64,000 nucleotides of DNA from positions 2,418,001 to 2,482,000 of the forward strand of contig NZ_CP092123.1 of the NCBI RefSeq assembly GCF_022343685.1, given 5' to 3'. The position numbers and the translations under genes were made by a program. Under the pieces are notes generated by a model. That model ran no database searches and had not been told where the DNA came from. It saw only the letters and a list, made by a program, of their open reading frames with translations. Origin of the DNA: Marinobacterium sediminicola. GTDB taxonomy: Bacteria; Pseudomonadota; Gammaproteobacteria; Pseudomonadales; Balneatricaceae. This document shows, one piece after another, positions 24,303-32,248 of this stretch. Every line of letters starts with the position of its first letter. Position 1 is the stretch's first letter.

Positions 24303-25226
24303 TCAGGTCAGCGCAGTCAGGAAACGCTCATTGAGCTGTCGGTCATGGTAGAAGATCGCCTTGCCCAGCTTGTCCGCATCCCAGGTAATCGGCTCATGAT
24401 CCGGGTAGAAATAGTCTCCACCACAGAAAACTTCGTTGCGATTACCGGAAGGATCGAAGAAATATATCGTCTGGCCATGCGTAATACCATGACGCGTAGG
24501 TCCTATATCGATGGAAGTGTCGGTCATCGAAATCAGGTCACCCGCCCGTAACACGTCTTCCCAGGTCTCCAGATAGAAGGATGCATGGTGAAACTTGCCC
24601 GGCTCCGGATGATCGATGAAGGCGATGTCGTGGGCCTTCATACTGGTCGTCAGGAACTGTGCCACCCGCTTGCCATCCGGGGTCATCACCTGTTCGCAAA
24701 GGTCAAAACCCAGCACTTCCCGGAACAGGTCATAGGTCTGATCCAGATTCGGGCCATAGAGCAGGCAGTGATCGAAACGCTGGGCCTTCATGCCCTTGAG
24801 GTCACGTGGCCAGGCTTCCGGATTATGGTTGCCGACGCCATAACGACCGGACTGCACCTTATCGGCAAAGAGTTCGAACTGATGCCCCGTCGGTGCGCAG
24901 AAACGGATGCGACGGCCACAGCCTTCCAATTCACCGGCCGGGATCTGTTCCACATCAACGCCATAGGCAACCAGCTCACCGTGCAGCTGTTCCAGCGCCG
25001 CTTCGCTCAAAACCTTGAAACCCATGAAGTCCATACCGGGCTGATCCGCTTCACGCAGCACCACGGAAAAGCGGTCCACTTCGGTCCAGCCCTTCAGGTA
25101 GACACGGCCCTGGGCATCGCGATCCACCTCAATCAGCCCCAGCAGGTCGCGGTAATGGACCAACGCTTCATCAATATCCAGCACCCGGATCTGTACATGT
25201 CCGGGACGCATGACGCCTTTTTTCAT
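24303..25226 (-). CDS. xylE: Catechol 2,3-dioxygenase (extradiol, XylE family)
   Basis: The protein has 307 residues, the same length as the Pseudomonas TOL XylE and colinear with it from [12 protein letters not shown] to [10 protein letters not shown]. The Fe(II) ligands are at His153, His214 and Glu265. It cleaves catechol to 2-hydroxymuconate semialdehyde in the cytoplasm. Its place directly after antABC says the catechol made from anthranilate goes through meta-cleavage, not the more usual ortho CatA route. The enzymes that process the semialdehyde are not in this window. A regular A-rich element abuts its GAGG ribosome site. catE-type names are used for the same family. Confidence 0.93.
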   Translation of the reverse strand: MKKGVMRPGHVQIRVLDIDEALVHYRDLLGLIEVDRDAQGRVYLKGWTEVDRFSVVLREADQPGMDFMGFKVLSEAALEQLHGELVAYGVDVEQIPAGELEGCGRRIRFCAPTGHQFELFADKVQSGRYGVGNHNPEAWPRDLKGMKAQRFDHCLLYGPNLDQTYDLFREVLGFDLCEQVMTPDGKRVAQFLTTSMKAHDIAFIDHPEPGKFHHASFYLETWEDVLRAGDLISMTDTSIDIGPTRHGITHGQTIYFFDPSGNRNEVFCGGDYFYPDHEPITWDADKLGKAIFYHDRQLNERFLTALT

Positions 25227-25234
25227 TGTGCGGT

Positions 25235-25250
25235 CCTCATTATTGTTATT
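25235..25250 (-). promoter_or_regulatory. A-rich Hfq/Crc-type element before catechol 2,3-dioxygenase
   Basis: On the minus strand AATAACAATAATGAGG fuses a period-three A-rich run to the ribosome site, 8 nt from ATG. Inferred catabolite-control target. Confidence 0.45.
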
Positions 25251-25265
25251 GTGTTGGGTGTTATC

Positions 25266-26285
25266 TCAACTGGCAGAGAATTTCTCAAAATAGATACTGG
25301 CATTTTCCATCTGCCGCTGGTCAAGCCAGTTCTTGACGGCTTCTACCATCGGCGGCGGCCCACAAAGGTAGGCATCCACTTCGCCACCGTTGAAGTGTTG
25401 CTCCTCGAACAGGTCGGTCACGACGCCCTGTGCGCCCTGCCAGGTCTCATCCGGCTGCATCACGATGCTGTGATAGCGGAACCCGGGGACAGACCGCTGA
25501 TAGCGGTCCAGTCGCTCCAGCTCACAGAGGTCTTCGGGCCTGGTTACGCCATAGAACAGGCTGACCGGCTGATCAATCCGGCCCGGATCGGATTCCATCT
25601 GATCCAGCATGCCAAGAAAAGCAGCCAGACCGGTTCCACCTGCCACCATGATCAGTGGACGTTTAACCTGCTGCAGGTAGAAAGCGCCCAAAGGGGCCTT
25701 CAGTCGGATGCGGTCTCCCGCTTGCGCACGATCGCGCAGGTAGTTGCTCATCACACCATCCGGCAGCAGACGGATCAGCAGCTGCAGCTGGTTGTTTTCG
25801 TTGGGCTGACAGGCGAAGGAATAGGAGCGCCACTCATCTGAGCCCGGCACCTGCACATGGGCATACTGACCGGGCAGGAAATCCAGTTGCCCTTCGCGGC
25901 TGCTGGCATCCAGATGCAGGGCGGCCGTTGAGTCCGATAACACCTCGACTCGGGTCACCAGGGCTTCGACCTCTTCCGGGCCGGCACTGGTACACAGCGA
26001 AGAATCAAAGTCGAAACGCACCGCACAATCACTGCTGACCCGCATCTGACACGCCAGAATCCCCCCCTTTGACAGGTCATCTTCGCTCAGCGCATCTTCA
26101 TCCACATACTCCAGATCATATTGCCCGGACTGACAGGTGCCCTTGCAGGAGGCGCAGACGCCTTCCCGGCAATCGACCGGCAATGTCAGGCCATGCCGCA
26201 GAGCGGCATCCATCAGCACCTCCCCCGGATTGATACCGATGAAATGCGTGCGTCCATCGCTGAAGTTCAATGCTACCTTATGCAT
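25266..26285 (-). CDS. antC: Anthranilate 1,2-dioxygenase electron-transfer component
   Basis: ATG 26285 (GGTGAG 5 nt upstream) is preferred to a GTG 12 nt earlier, giving 339 residues. The N-terminal plant-type 2Fe-2S ferredoxin has CREGVCASCKGTC and a later CQM. It is followed by the FAD domain (QYAHVQVPGSDEWRSYSFA) and the NAD domain (MVAGGTGLAAFLGML; YLCGPPPMV). This is the BenC/AntC-type reductase that passes NADH electrons to the Rieske oxygenase encoded by antAB upstream. The order antA-antB-antC is conserved. Confidence 0.9.
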   Translation of the reverse strand: MHKVALNFSDGRTHFIGINPGEVLMDAALRHGLTLPVDCREGVCASCKGTCQSGQYDLEYVDEDALSEDDLSKGGILACQMRVSSDCAVRFDFDSSLCTSAGPEEVEALVTRVEVLSDSTAALHLDASSREGQLDFLPGQYAHVQVPGSDEWRSYSFACQPNENNQLQLLIRLLPDGVMSNYLRDRAQAGDRIRLKAPLGAFYLQQVKRPLIMVAGGTGLAAFLGMLDQMESDPGRIDQPVSLFYGVTRPEDLCELERLDRYQRSVPGFRYHSIVMQPDETWQGAQGVVTDLFEEQHFNGGEVDAYLCGPPPMVEAVKNWLDQRQMENASIYFEKFSAS

Positions 26286-26326
26286 ACTACTCACCACTCT
26301 CGTGAAACATGAGCACCCGAAGGTGC

Positions 26327-26815
26327 TCAGACATGGTAGAAATCCAGCACGTGTCGAATCTTGTCATTCAACACGATGGCGCGCTTGCTCATGATCTTCC
26401 AGCTGTCGCCTTCCGCCCGCATCAGGTACTCAGACCAGCCAAAGAAGCACTCGGATTCGCCGAAGCGAAAGAAATGCGTCGCCCAGTTGGCTTTGACCTT
26501 CCACAAGCCATCGTCCTGCAGCTCTGCCTGGACGTTATCGACCAGATGCATGGTGCGCGGCATCGGCGTGCAGGCCGCACTTTTGCCCGTCCGAATACGG
26601 AATACGCGATCCTCAAGGCCGGAGCGATTCGGATAATAGATCAGTGACATTTCACGCTTGGGGTTGGTGGTGTAGACATGTTCCGTGTCCCACTGCGGGA
26701 TATGGAACTCTGCCTCTTCGTCAAACATGCCCAGGTACTCATCCCACTGCTGGCGGTCACAGTATTCGGATGCGCGGTACAGAAACTGCTCGATGCTCTG
26801 GATTACGTTGCTCAT
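26327..26815 (-). CDS. antB: Anthranilate 1,2-dioxygenase small subunit
   Basis: The protein has 162 residues with an NTF2-like cone fold of ring-hydroxylating dioxygenase beta subunits. Recognisable text includes SIEQFLYRASEYCDRQQWDEYLGMFDEEAEFHIPQWD and HFFRFGESECFFGWSEYLMR. It begins 3 nt after the antA stop codon. It gives structural support to the alpha subunit and has no cofactor. It could equally be a benzoate-type beta subunit, but the alpha subunit points to anthranilate. Confidence 0.9.
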   Translation of the reverse strand: MSNVIQSIEQFLYRASEYCDRQQWDEYLGMFDEEAEFHIPQWDTEHVYTTNPKREMSLIYYPNRSGLEDRVFRIRTGKSAACTPMPRTMHLVDNVQAELQDDGLWKVKANWATHFFRFGESECFFGWSEYLMRAEGDSWKIMSKRAIVLNDKIRHVLDFYHV

Positions 26816-26818
26816 GAC

Positions 26819-28204
26819 TTACCCCTCCTTCTTCGCTTTGGCTGCCAGACCTTCGAGCAGATAACGCTGCCAGGTTGAGTGCTGATTCACATACAGCCCC
26901 TCCTGGGTGAACTCGGTACCGGTAATCACCGGTTCGATATCAAGGGCGCGCGTGTTGGCCGTCGGTCCATAAGCCCAGTTTTCGCAGCCACGCGAGATGT
27001 CATTCCAGCGTTCGGCCCGGCCCTCAAAGCCCTTCTGAGCCTCACGAAACTCCACCAGATCGTCCGGTGTCCCCATGCCGGACACGTTGAAAAAGTCCTC
27101 GAATTGACGAATGCGGTTCTCGCGATCAGCGTCCGACTCCCCTTTCACCCCCAGACAGAAGCTGTGAATCTCGGTCTTGTTCCAGGCGACCGGGCGCACC
27201 ACGCGCAGCTGTGAACTGATCTGATCCATGAAGAACAGGCTTGGGTAGATATTCAGGTTACGCAGACGATGCATCATCCACTCGGCACGCTGCTGCCCAT
27301 ACTCCTCGACCAGACGCGGCATCACCGAGGCATAGCCCGGGCGAACCTCGGGGTTGGGCATATCGCTGAACAGGATGGTGTGACCATTCTTGAAGGCGAA
27401 CCAGCCATCATCCGTCTCCTTGTCACCCGCACCCAGCTTGCTGTAATCCAGTGTGTTGCTGGACTTGCCGGACTTGGCCTCGTCCTGCTGCTTGCGGTGC
27501 TGCACGGTGGCCACGTAGTTGTAGTGCACGGTACTGACGTGATAGCCATCCAGTCCGTTCTCGTTCTGCAGCTTCCAGTTGCCGTCAAAGGTGTACGAGG
27601 ATGAGCCCGGCAAGACTTCCAGCTCGCCGGTTTCGGACTGTGCCACCATCATGTCGAAGCCGATACGGGCATCGCCAAGGAACTCCTCCAGCGACTGGGG
27701 ACATTCGGTGTTCAGGTTGATAAAGACGAAGCCCTTGTAGCTGCTGACCAGCGCCTTGCGCAGGCCACGGGTGGACTTGTCGAAGTCGGCCGGGTATTCA
27801 TCCGGCGCCTTGACCTTGACCAGCTTGCCATCGGTTTTGTAGCACCAGGCGTGGAAGGGACAGGTGAACGTGGACTGGTTGCCCTTGCAGACGCGTGTCA
27901 GGGTCGCACCTCGATGCTGACACGCATTCAGCAGTGCATGCAGCTCGCCCTTGGCATCACGGGTGATGATCATCGGCTGACGGCCGGCCTGCATGGTGAA
28001 GAAGTCATTCGGATTGGGGATCTGACTTTCGTGACAGGCATAGATCCAGGTATTCTCGAAGATCAGCTCCATCTCCAGATCGAACAGTTCACGATCAGTA
28101 AAGATCTCGCGTGCCACCTTGTAGGTTTTGTCATCAGGGCGGAAGTCGAGTGCCGCTTCGACCGTCTCACGCCAGTGTTCCAGAGTCAGTTTGTTATTAT
28201 TCAT
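26819..28204 (-). CDS. antA: Anthranilate 1,2-dioxygenase large (Rieske) subunit
   Basis: The protein has 461 residues. The Rieske 2Fe-2S ligands are Cys95/His97 and Cys115/His118. The mononuclear iron ligands His222 and His227 lie in DGYHVSTVH. The long alpha-subunit text resembles AntA/BenA (GRQPMIITRDAKGELHALLNACQHRG). The enzyme converts anthranilate, O2 and NADH to catechol, CO2 and ammonia. It heads an operon antA-antB-antC-xylE-TRAP, with a divergent AraC gene at 28461. The start codon itself is part of an A-rich AATAATAACAA stretch. AntA is preferred to BenA because no benD or dihydrodiol dehydrogenase adjoins it and the anthranilate-forming operon is next door. Confidence 0.9.
   Translation of the reverse strand: MNNNKLTLEHWRETVEAALDFRPDDKTYKVAREIFTDRELFDLEMELIFENTWIYACHESQIPNPNDFFTMQAGRQPMIITRDAKGELHALLNACQHRGATLTRVCKGNQSTFTCPFHAWCYKTDGKLVKVKAPDEYPADFDKSTRGLRKALVSSYKGFVFINLNTECPQSLEEFLGDARIGFDMMVAQSETGELEVLPGSSSYTFDGNWKLQNENGLDGYHVSTVHYNYVATVQHRKQQDEAKSGKSSNTLDYSKLGAGDKETDDGWFAFKNGHTILFSDMPNPEVRPGYASVMPRLVEEYGQQRAEWMMHRLRNLNIYPSLFFMDQISSQLRVVRPVAWNKTEIHSFCLGVKGESDADRENRIRQFEDFFNVSGMGTPDDLVEFREAQKGFEGRAERWNDISRGCENWAYGPTANTRALDIEPVITGTEFTQEGLYVNQHSTWQRYLLEGLAAKAKKEG
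28190..28203 (-). promoter_or_regulatory. A-rich Hfq/Crc-type element overlapping the antA start
   Basis: The first antA codons after ATG (AAT AAT AAC AAA) form an AAnAAnAAnAA stretch, as in Crc targets that cover the start codon. Inferred. Confidence 0.45.
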
Positions 28205-28292
28205 GGTTGGGTCTCCATTGGCGGCGGGCAGATCACCTTGCCCTCCTCTCTTATCGTGTCGTCCATGAGACCAGAGCCATGTGTTCGTCAGC

Positions 28293-28329
28293 TATCCGCT
28301 TTTTTCAGAAGCGCTATCCCGTTTTTCCC
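28293..28329 (-). promoter_or_regulatory. Tandem XylS/AntR-type half-sites of the ant operon
   Basis: GGATAGC occurs twice on the minus strand (28319-28313 and 28297-28291), 22 bp apart. The promoter-proximal copy has TGAA six bases upstream (28307-28304), close to TGCA-N6-GGNTA. The distal copy keeps only the GGATA half. They lie between antA and the divergent AraC gene. Confidence 0.5.
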
Positions 28330-28460
28330 TCTCAACTGCCACACATCGATCGAGGTGATGAAACGTTGACCCAAGGTTACAACAGGTGCTAGCTTGAAAT
28401 ATGGCTTATGCCCAGACCCAACAGGCCTGAAATATATAATAATTAAAAAATGGTTGTTCC

Positions 28461-29468
28461 ATGCTGGAAACAGATAACATTCTGGGTGGCGAACCATCCA
28501 AAAAAATAGTTGCCGACATTCATAATGCCGGTGAAGCCGTATCCTGGATGTCAAATATATGCGGCCCTCATGACCTGAAGGTTCACGAGCCCAGCAAAAT
28601 ACATTTCAGACATGTCGGCAATATTTTAAACTCAACTACAACGGCCATTGGCTATATCGAATATGGCACCGATGTAACCGTTAAAGTTGAGGACTTGAGT
28701 AACAGCTACAGCATCAGTCTGCCGCTCAGTGGATACCAGGAACTGAGCTGTCGCGATGGTAATGTCCAGTCCAACATTACCAATGGCGTGATCATTTCAC
28801 CTGCAGCGCCCTATGAACTTCATATCAGCGGTAACTGCCGCAAGACGCTGGTACGCATCTCTCGCCAGGCGATGGAACTCGGCCTGGAGTCACTGATTGG
28901 AAAACCTGCCGACAAGCCATTGATTTTCGATCCAAAAATGGACGCCAAGGTTGGCTCCTCCAGCGCCTGGTGGCGCACCATCAGGTACATCGAGACAGAG
29001 CTGGGCAACACGGACAGCCTCTACAACAGTCCCGCCTTTATTCGGGATATCGAGCAGGCTCTGATCAAGGGTATCCTGACATCTCAGCCGCACAACTATT
29101 CCGATGATGTAAAAAACGCCCTCAGGAACAATCTGCCATCCTATCTAATTAAAACCATTGACTACCTGAAGGAAAATGCAAGAAATGAAATTCACATGGA
29201 TGATATTGAGTGGATTTCTGGCGTTTCAAGAAACAAGTTATATTCTGATTTTAAACGATATATAGGCATGCCACCGACAGCCTATTTAAAAAGAATCAGA
29301 ATGAGTGGAGTCCGCACCGACATTATTAAATCCATGGGCGAAGAAAGCATCTCAACACTCGCACTAAACTGGGGATTTAATCACTTGGGAAGGTTTTCCA
29401 CCGATTATAAAAATATATTTGGCGAAACCCCTTCTGAAACACTGGCTAAAGCCAAGCTGAATCTGTGA
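28461..29468 (+). CDS. AraC/XylS-family regulator of the ant operon (AntR-like)
   Basis: The protein has 335 residues. The N-terminal AraC_binding_2-type domain (about 45-205) is like that of the other AraC-family protein of this island. The C-terminal helix-turn-helix pair (about 230-330) includes IHMDDIEWISGVSRNKLYSDFKRYIGMPPTAYLKRIRM and SISTLALNWGFNHLGRFSTDYKNIFGETPSETL. It is divergent from antA with GGATAGC repeats between them, so it is probably the anthranilate-responsive activator. Its last third is noticeably A+T-rich compared with the first part. No strong ribosome site is visible before ATG 28461; an A-rich run lies there instead. Confidence 0.85.
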   Translation: MLETDNILGGEPSKKIVADIHNAGEAVSWMSNICGPHDLKVHEPSKIHFRHVGNILNSTTTAIGYIEYGTDVTVKVEDLSNSYSISLPLSGYQELSCRDGNVQSNITNGVIISPAAPYELHISGNCRKTLVRISRQAMELGLESLIGKPADKPLIFDPKMDAKVGSSSAWWRTIRYIETELGNTDSLYNSPAFIRDIEQALIKGILTSQPHNYSDDVKNALRNNLPSYLIKTIDYLKENARNEIHMDDIEWISGVSRNKLYSDFKRYIGMPPTAYLKRIRMSGVRTDIIKSMGEESISTLALNWGFNHLGRFSTDYKNIFGETPSETLAKAKLNL

Positions 29469-29517
29469 ACGACTTCAGCTCGGCCTGGCAGAGACACAAA
29501 ACACCGGGGGCTGGCTA

Positions 29518-30258
29518 TTATTGAGCCGCTACTGCATCTGCTGGCAACAACATGCACTTCAGCCCTGACGGAATCCGATACTCCGGGTTGTCCATCTGCA
29601 AACGCACCCGGAAGGTACTGCTCGCAGCATCGATGATGGGATCGACATTGATCACCTGAGCCTGATGGAGTGTTTCCAGATGCTGCAATCGTACCTGATA
29701 GGCATCACCCTTTTTCAGGGTACCGAAGCGCTCCAGCGGCATAACCGTCTCGACATAGAGGGGATCTAGGCTGACGATACGAACCACTTCGCCCCCTGTC
29801 ACCAGATCGCCTTCCGCCACCATGCGCTCCACGATCACACCATCGATAGGGCTGGTAATAGACTTCAGCTTGAGTTGCTCTCGGCGCTCACGCAATTCCA
29901 GGTTGGCAATCGATTTCTCGGTCTTGATATCGTCCACTTCCTGATCGGTGATCAGCTTGGCGGCTGTCAGGTCACGGATGCGCTCCAGACGGCGGGAGGC
30001 ATAGGCTGCCTGAGCCGATTTGGTATTGATCGCGGCTTTTTCCAGCCCCGATTCAAGCTCGGCCAGCAGTTGCCCTGCCTTGACGTGATCCGAGCGGTCC
30101 ACCAGCATTCGGGTCAGACGTCCTTCTGCCGTCGTGCCTACGGTGACATCAGCCGATGGCTCCAGATAACAGCTGAGAGCCTGTAACGGCTCAGCCTGAG
30201 CCCATCCCGATAGACAGCCTGCCAGCAGCACGAGCAGGGAATACTTCTGTTTTGACAT
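29518..30258 (-). CDS. Periplasmic adaptor (membrane-fusion) protein of the giant-protein locus
   Basis: From ATG 30258 it has 246 residues; an upstream extension would run into the SecA-like gene. A signal peptide ends at GWAQAE. The protein shows the RND/HlyD adaptor pattern: a lipoyl half (GTTAEGRLTRMLVDRSDHVKAGQLLAEL), a short helical hairpin (YASRRLERIRDLTAAKLITDQEVDDIKTEK), a second lipoyl half (KSITSPIDGVIVERMVAEGDLVTGGEVVRIVSLDPLYVE) and a beta-barrel. It is shorter than usual because the membrane-proximal domain is missing. No RND pump or TolC gene adjoins it. It starts 8 nt after the SecA-like gene, so it is the last gene of that operon. Confidence 0.87.
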   Translation of the reverse strand: MSKQKYSLLVLLAGCLSGWAQAEPLQALSCYLEPSADVTVGTTAEGRLTRMLVDRSDHVKAGQLLAELESGLEKAAINTKSAQAAYASRRLERIRDLTAAKLITDQEVDDIKTEKSIANLELRERREQLKLKSITSPIDGVIVERMVAEGDLVTGGEVVRIVSLDPLYVETVMPLERFGTLKKGDAYQVRLQHLETLHQAQVINVDPIIDAASSTFRVRLQMDNPEYRIPSGLKCMLLPADAVAAQ

Positions 30259-30266
30259 CTGAGTGA

Positions 30267-32246
30267 CTACTCCGATTTTCCGGTAAATGACAAGGAGCGG
30301 CGAGTCTGGAATTCGGCCTTGAGCAGGCTGCGCCGGATCCGCTTGTGGTATCGTTCGAGCTTTTTCTGTGCCAGCCAATAGACCTTGCGGGCAACCCACT
30401 GGAGGGCTCTGCTCTCGGGTGAGCGTTGCAGCGCTTTCACCAACGGCGCCAGCAACTTCCCGGATAGTACCTGCACCAGTTCATCTTCCAGCGACAGGAT
30501 CTCTTCCCAGCTGCCCGGCTGTCCCTGACGGGCTGAACGTCCGACAAGCTGCCGATCCACCCGCGCGCTGTCGTGCAGCTCGGTCAGGATCACATGCAGG
30601 CCGCCCAGGGCATCCACCCCGTCTGCCAGCTTGATATCCGTTCCCCTGCCGGCCATGTTGGTGGCAATGGTAATACGACCGCGTTTGCCCGCTTCCGACA
30701 CGATCTCTGCTTCTTCCACATCCTGGTTGGCATGCAGTACCTGATGCTCGATTCCTGCTGCCGCCAACCGCTCTGCCAGTTCGTCAGCAGCATTGATGGT
30801 CCGTGTCCCGACCAGCACCGGCTGCCCTCGCTCCTGCATCTGCCCCAGTTTTTCAACCAACGCCTGCCATTTGAGATCAGCAGTGGCAAAGACACGGCTG
30901 CCTTGACTGATCCGGCGGCTGGGGCGATGAGGAGGGATCCGCACCGAGAGCAGGTCATAGACGTGTCCCATTTCAGCCGCCACCTCACGTCCGGTACCCG
31001 TCATGCCGGCCAGCCCCATATAACGGCGGAAAAACAGCTGAAAACTGATTTTGGCCAGCGTGACACGGGGCGGCGTGACCGGGACACCTTCCTTCAGTTC
31101 GATCAACTGATGCAGCCCCTTTTCCCAGGAGCGGTCCGGCATGATGCGACCGGTATGTTCATCGACGATCATCACTTTGTCGTCGCGAACGATATAGTGC
31201 TCATCCCGTGTAAAGTTGTAGAGCGCTGTCAAAGCCTGAATCACGGCTTCCTCGCGACGGAACTGATTGTGCCAGAGCGGCTCCAGCGACTGGGCCAACT
31301 CATCCAGGCGCTCGCGCCCGGCACGTGTCAGTTCAACCCGTTTGCGGGCATCGATGACGAAATCCGTATACAGCGCCATCTCTCGCGCCAGTGCCAATGC
31401 ATGGCCGTAGTACTGTTCATGCCGTGCACTGTCATCAGTGGCAGAGATGATCAATGGCGTACGCGCCTCATCGATCAGTACACTGTCGATCTCGTCGACG
31501 ATGGCAAACTGCAATCCCGGTAACAGCAGCTCTCCGCCGGGCCGGTTCCGGATAAAGTCCTTCAGGCGGATACCCATCTGCGACAGTTGCTGCCCCAGCA
31601 CCAGACGGTCCTTAAGGTAATCGAATACCAGTGTTTTGCCGGTGCAGTACACGATCGGATGGCGATAGGCCTGCTCACGCGCTTCACGGGGTGCATCCTC
31701 CGCTACGGTTGCCGTGGTCAAACCAAACCAGGCATACAGAGGCGCCATCTCCTCGGCATCACGACCGGCCAGATAGTCATTGACCGTCACAACGTGAACC
31801 TGACGTCCGGCCAATGCCATCACGATGGCCGCCAGCGTCGCAGTCAGGGTTTTACCCTCCCCCGTATCCATTTCGGTGATGCAGCCATGCACCAGCACAT
31901 AACCGCCACGAATCTGGACATCGTGGTGCCGCATCCCCATGATCCGGGATGACACCACACGGATCAGTGCGAAGGCCGGCGCTACCTGGTTATCCTCTAT
32001 GCCTTCACGTCGCAAGCCGAGCCGAATGGACTGCAGCCGAGCCTTGAGCGCGGCCTCGTCCAGCGCCTTGAACGCTTCTTCAAACGCTTCCACCTGTTGC
32101 ACAAACCTGAGTTGCCGCCGGGGTGAAAGGCGCACGTGACGGGTCCAGTGCAGTACCATCCAGTTCCAGACCCGTTCCAGAAATGGCAGCTCAATCCAGT
32201 CCAGCTTCTGCGGATAACGTTCGGCCGAGGTCAGTAGCGAGAACAT
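30267..32246 (-). CDS. Short SecA paralogue dedicated to the giant-protein locus
   Basis: ATG 32246 lies 2 nt after the previous stop and gives 659 residues, against about 900 for housekeeping SecA. Walker A is TGEGKT (about 128-133), and the DEAD-type box is VDEIDSVLIDEARTPLIIS. The preprotein cross-linking and second nucleotide-fold parts are present (IATNMAGRGTDIKL; RVDRQLVGRSARQGQPGS). The helical wing and the C-terminal zinc-binding tail are missing, and the protein ends in a basic stretch (KLERYHKRIRRSLLKAEF). An N-terminal 40-residue extension (IELPFLERVWNWMVLHW) could touch the membrane. It is probably an accessory translocation ATPase like SecA2. The genes around it encode HlyD-type proteins and giant exoproteins. 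Confidence 0.9.
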   Translation of the reverse strand: MFSLLTSAERYPQKLDWIELPFLERVWNWMVLHWTRHVRLSPRRQLRFVQQVEAFEEAFKALDEAALKARLQSIRLGLRREGIEDNQVAPAFALIRVVSSRIMGMRHHDVQIRGGYVLVHGCITEMDTGEGKTLTATLAAIVMALAGRQVHVVTVNDYLAGRDAEEMAPLYAWFGLTTATVAEDAPREAREQAYRHPIVYCTGKTLVFDYLKDRLVLGQQLSQMGIRLKDFIRNRPGGELLLPGLQFAIVDEIDSVLIDEARTPLIISATDDSARHEQYYGHALALAREMALYTDFVIDARKRVELTRAGRERLDELAQSLEPLWHNQFRREEAVIQALTALYNFTRDEHYIVRDDKVMIVDEHTGRIMPDRSWEKGLHQLIELKEGVPVTPPRVTLAKISFQLFFRRYMGLAGMTGTGREVAAEMGHVYDLLSVRIPPHRPSRRISQGSRVFATADLKWQALVEKLGQMQERGQPVLVGTRTINAADELAERLAAAGIEHQVLHANQDVEEAEIVSEAGKRGRITIATNMAGRGTDIKLADGVDALGGLHVILTELHDSARVDRQLVGRSARQGQPGSWEEILSLEDELVQVLSGKLLAPLVKALQRSPESRALQWVARKVYWLAQKKLERYHKRIRRSLLKAEFQTRRSLSFTGKSE

Positions 32247-32248
32247 GC

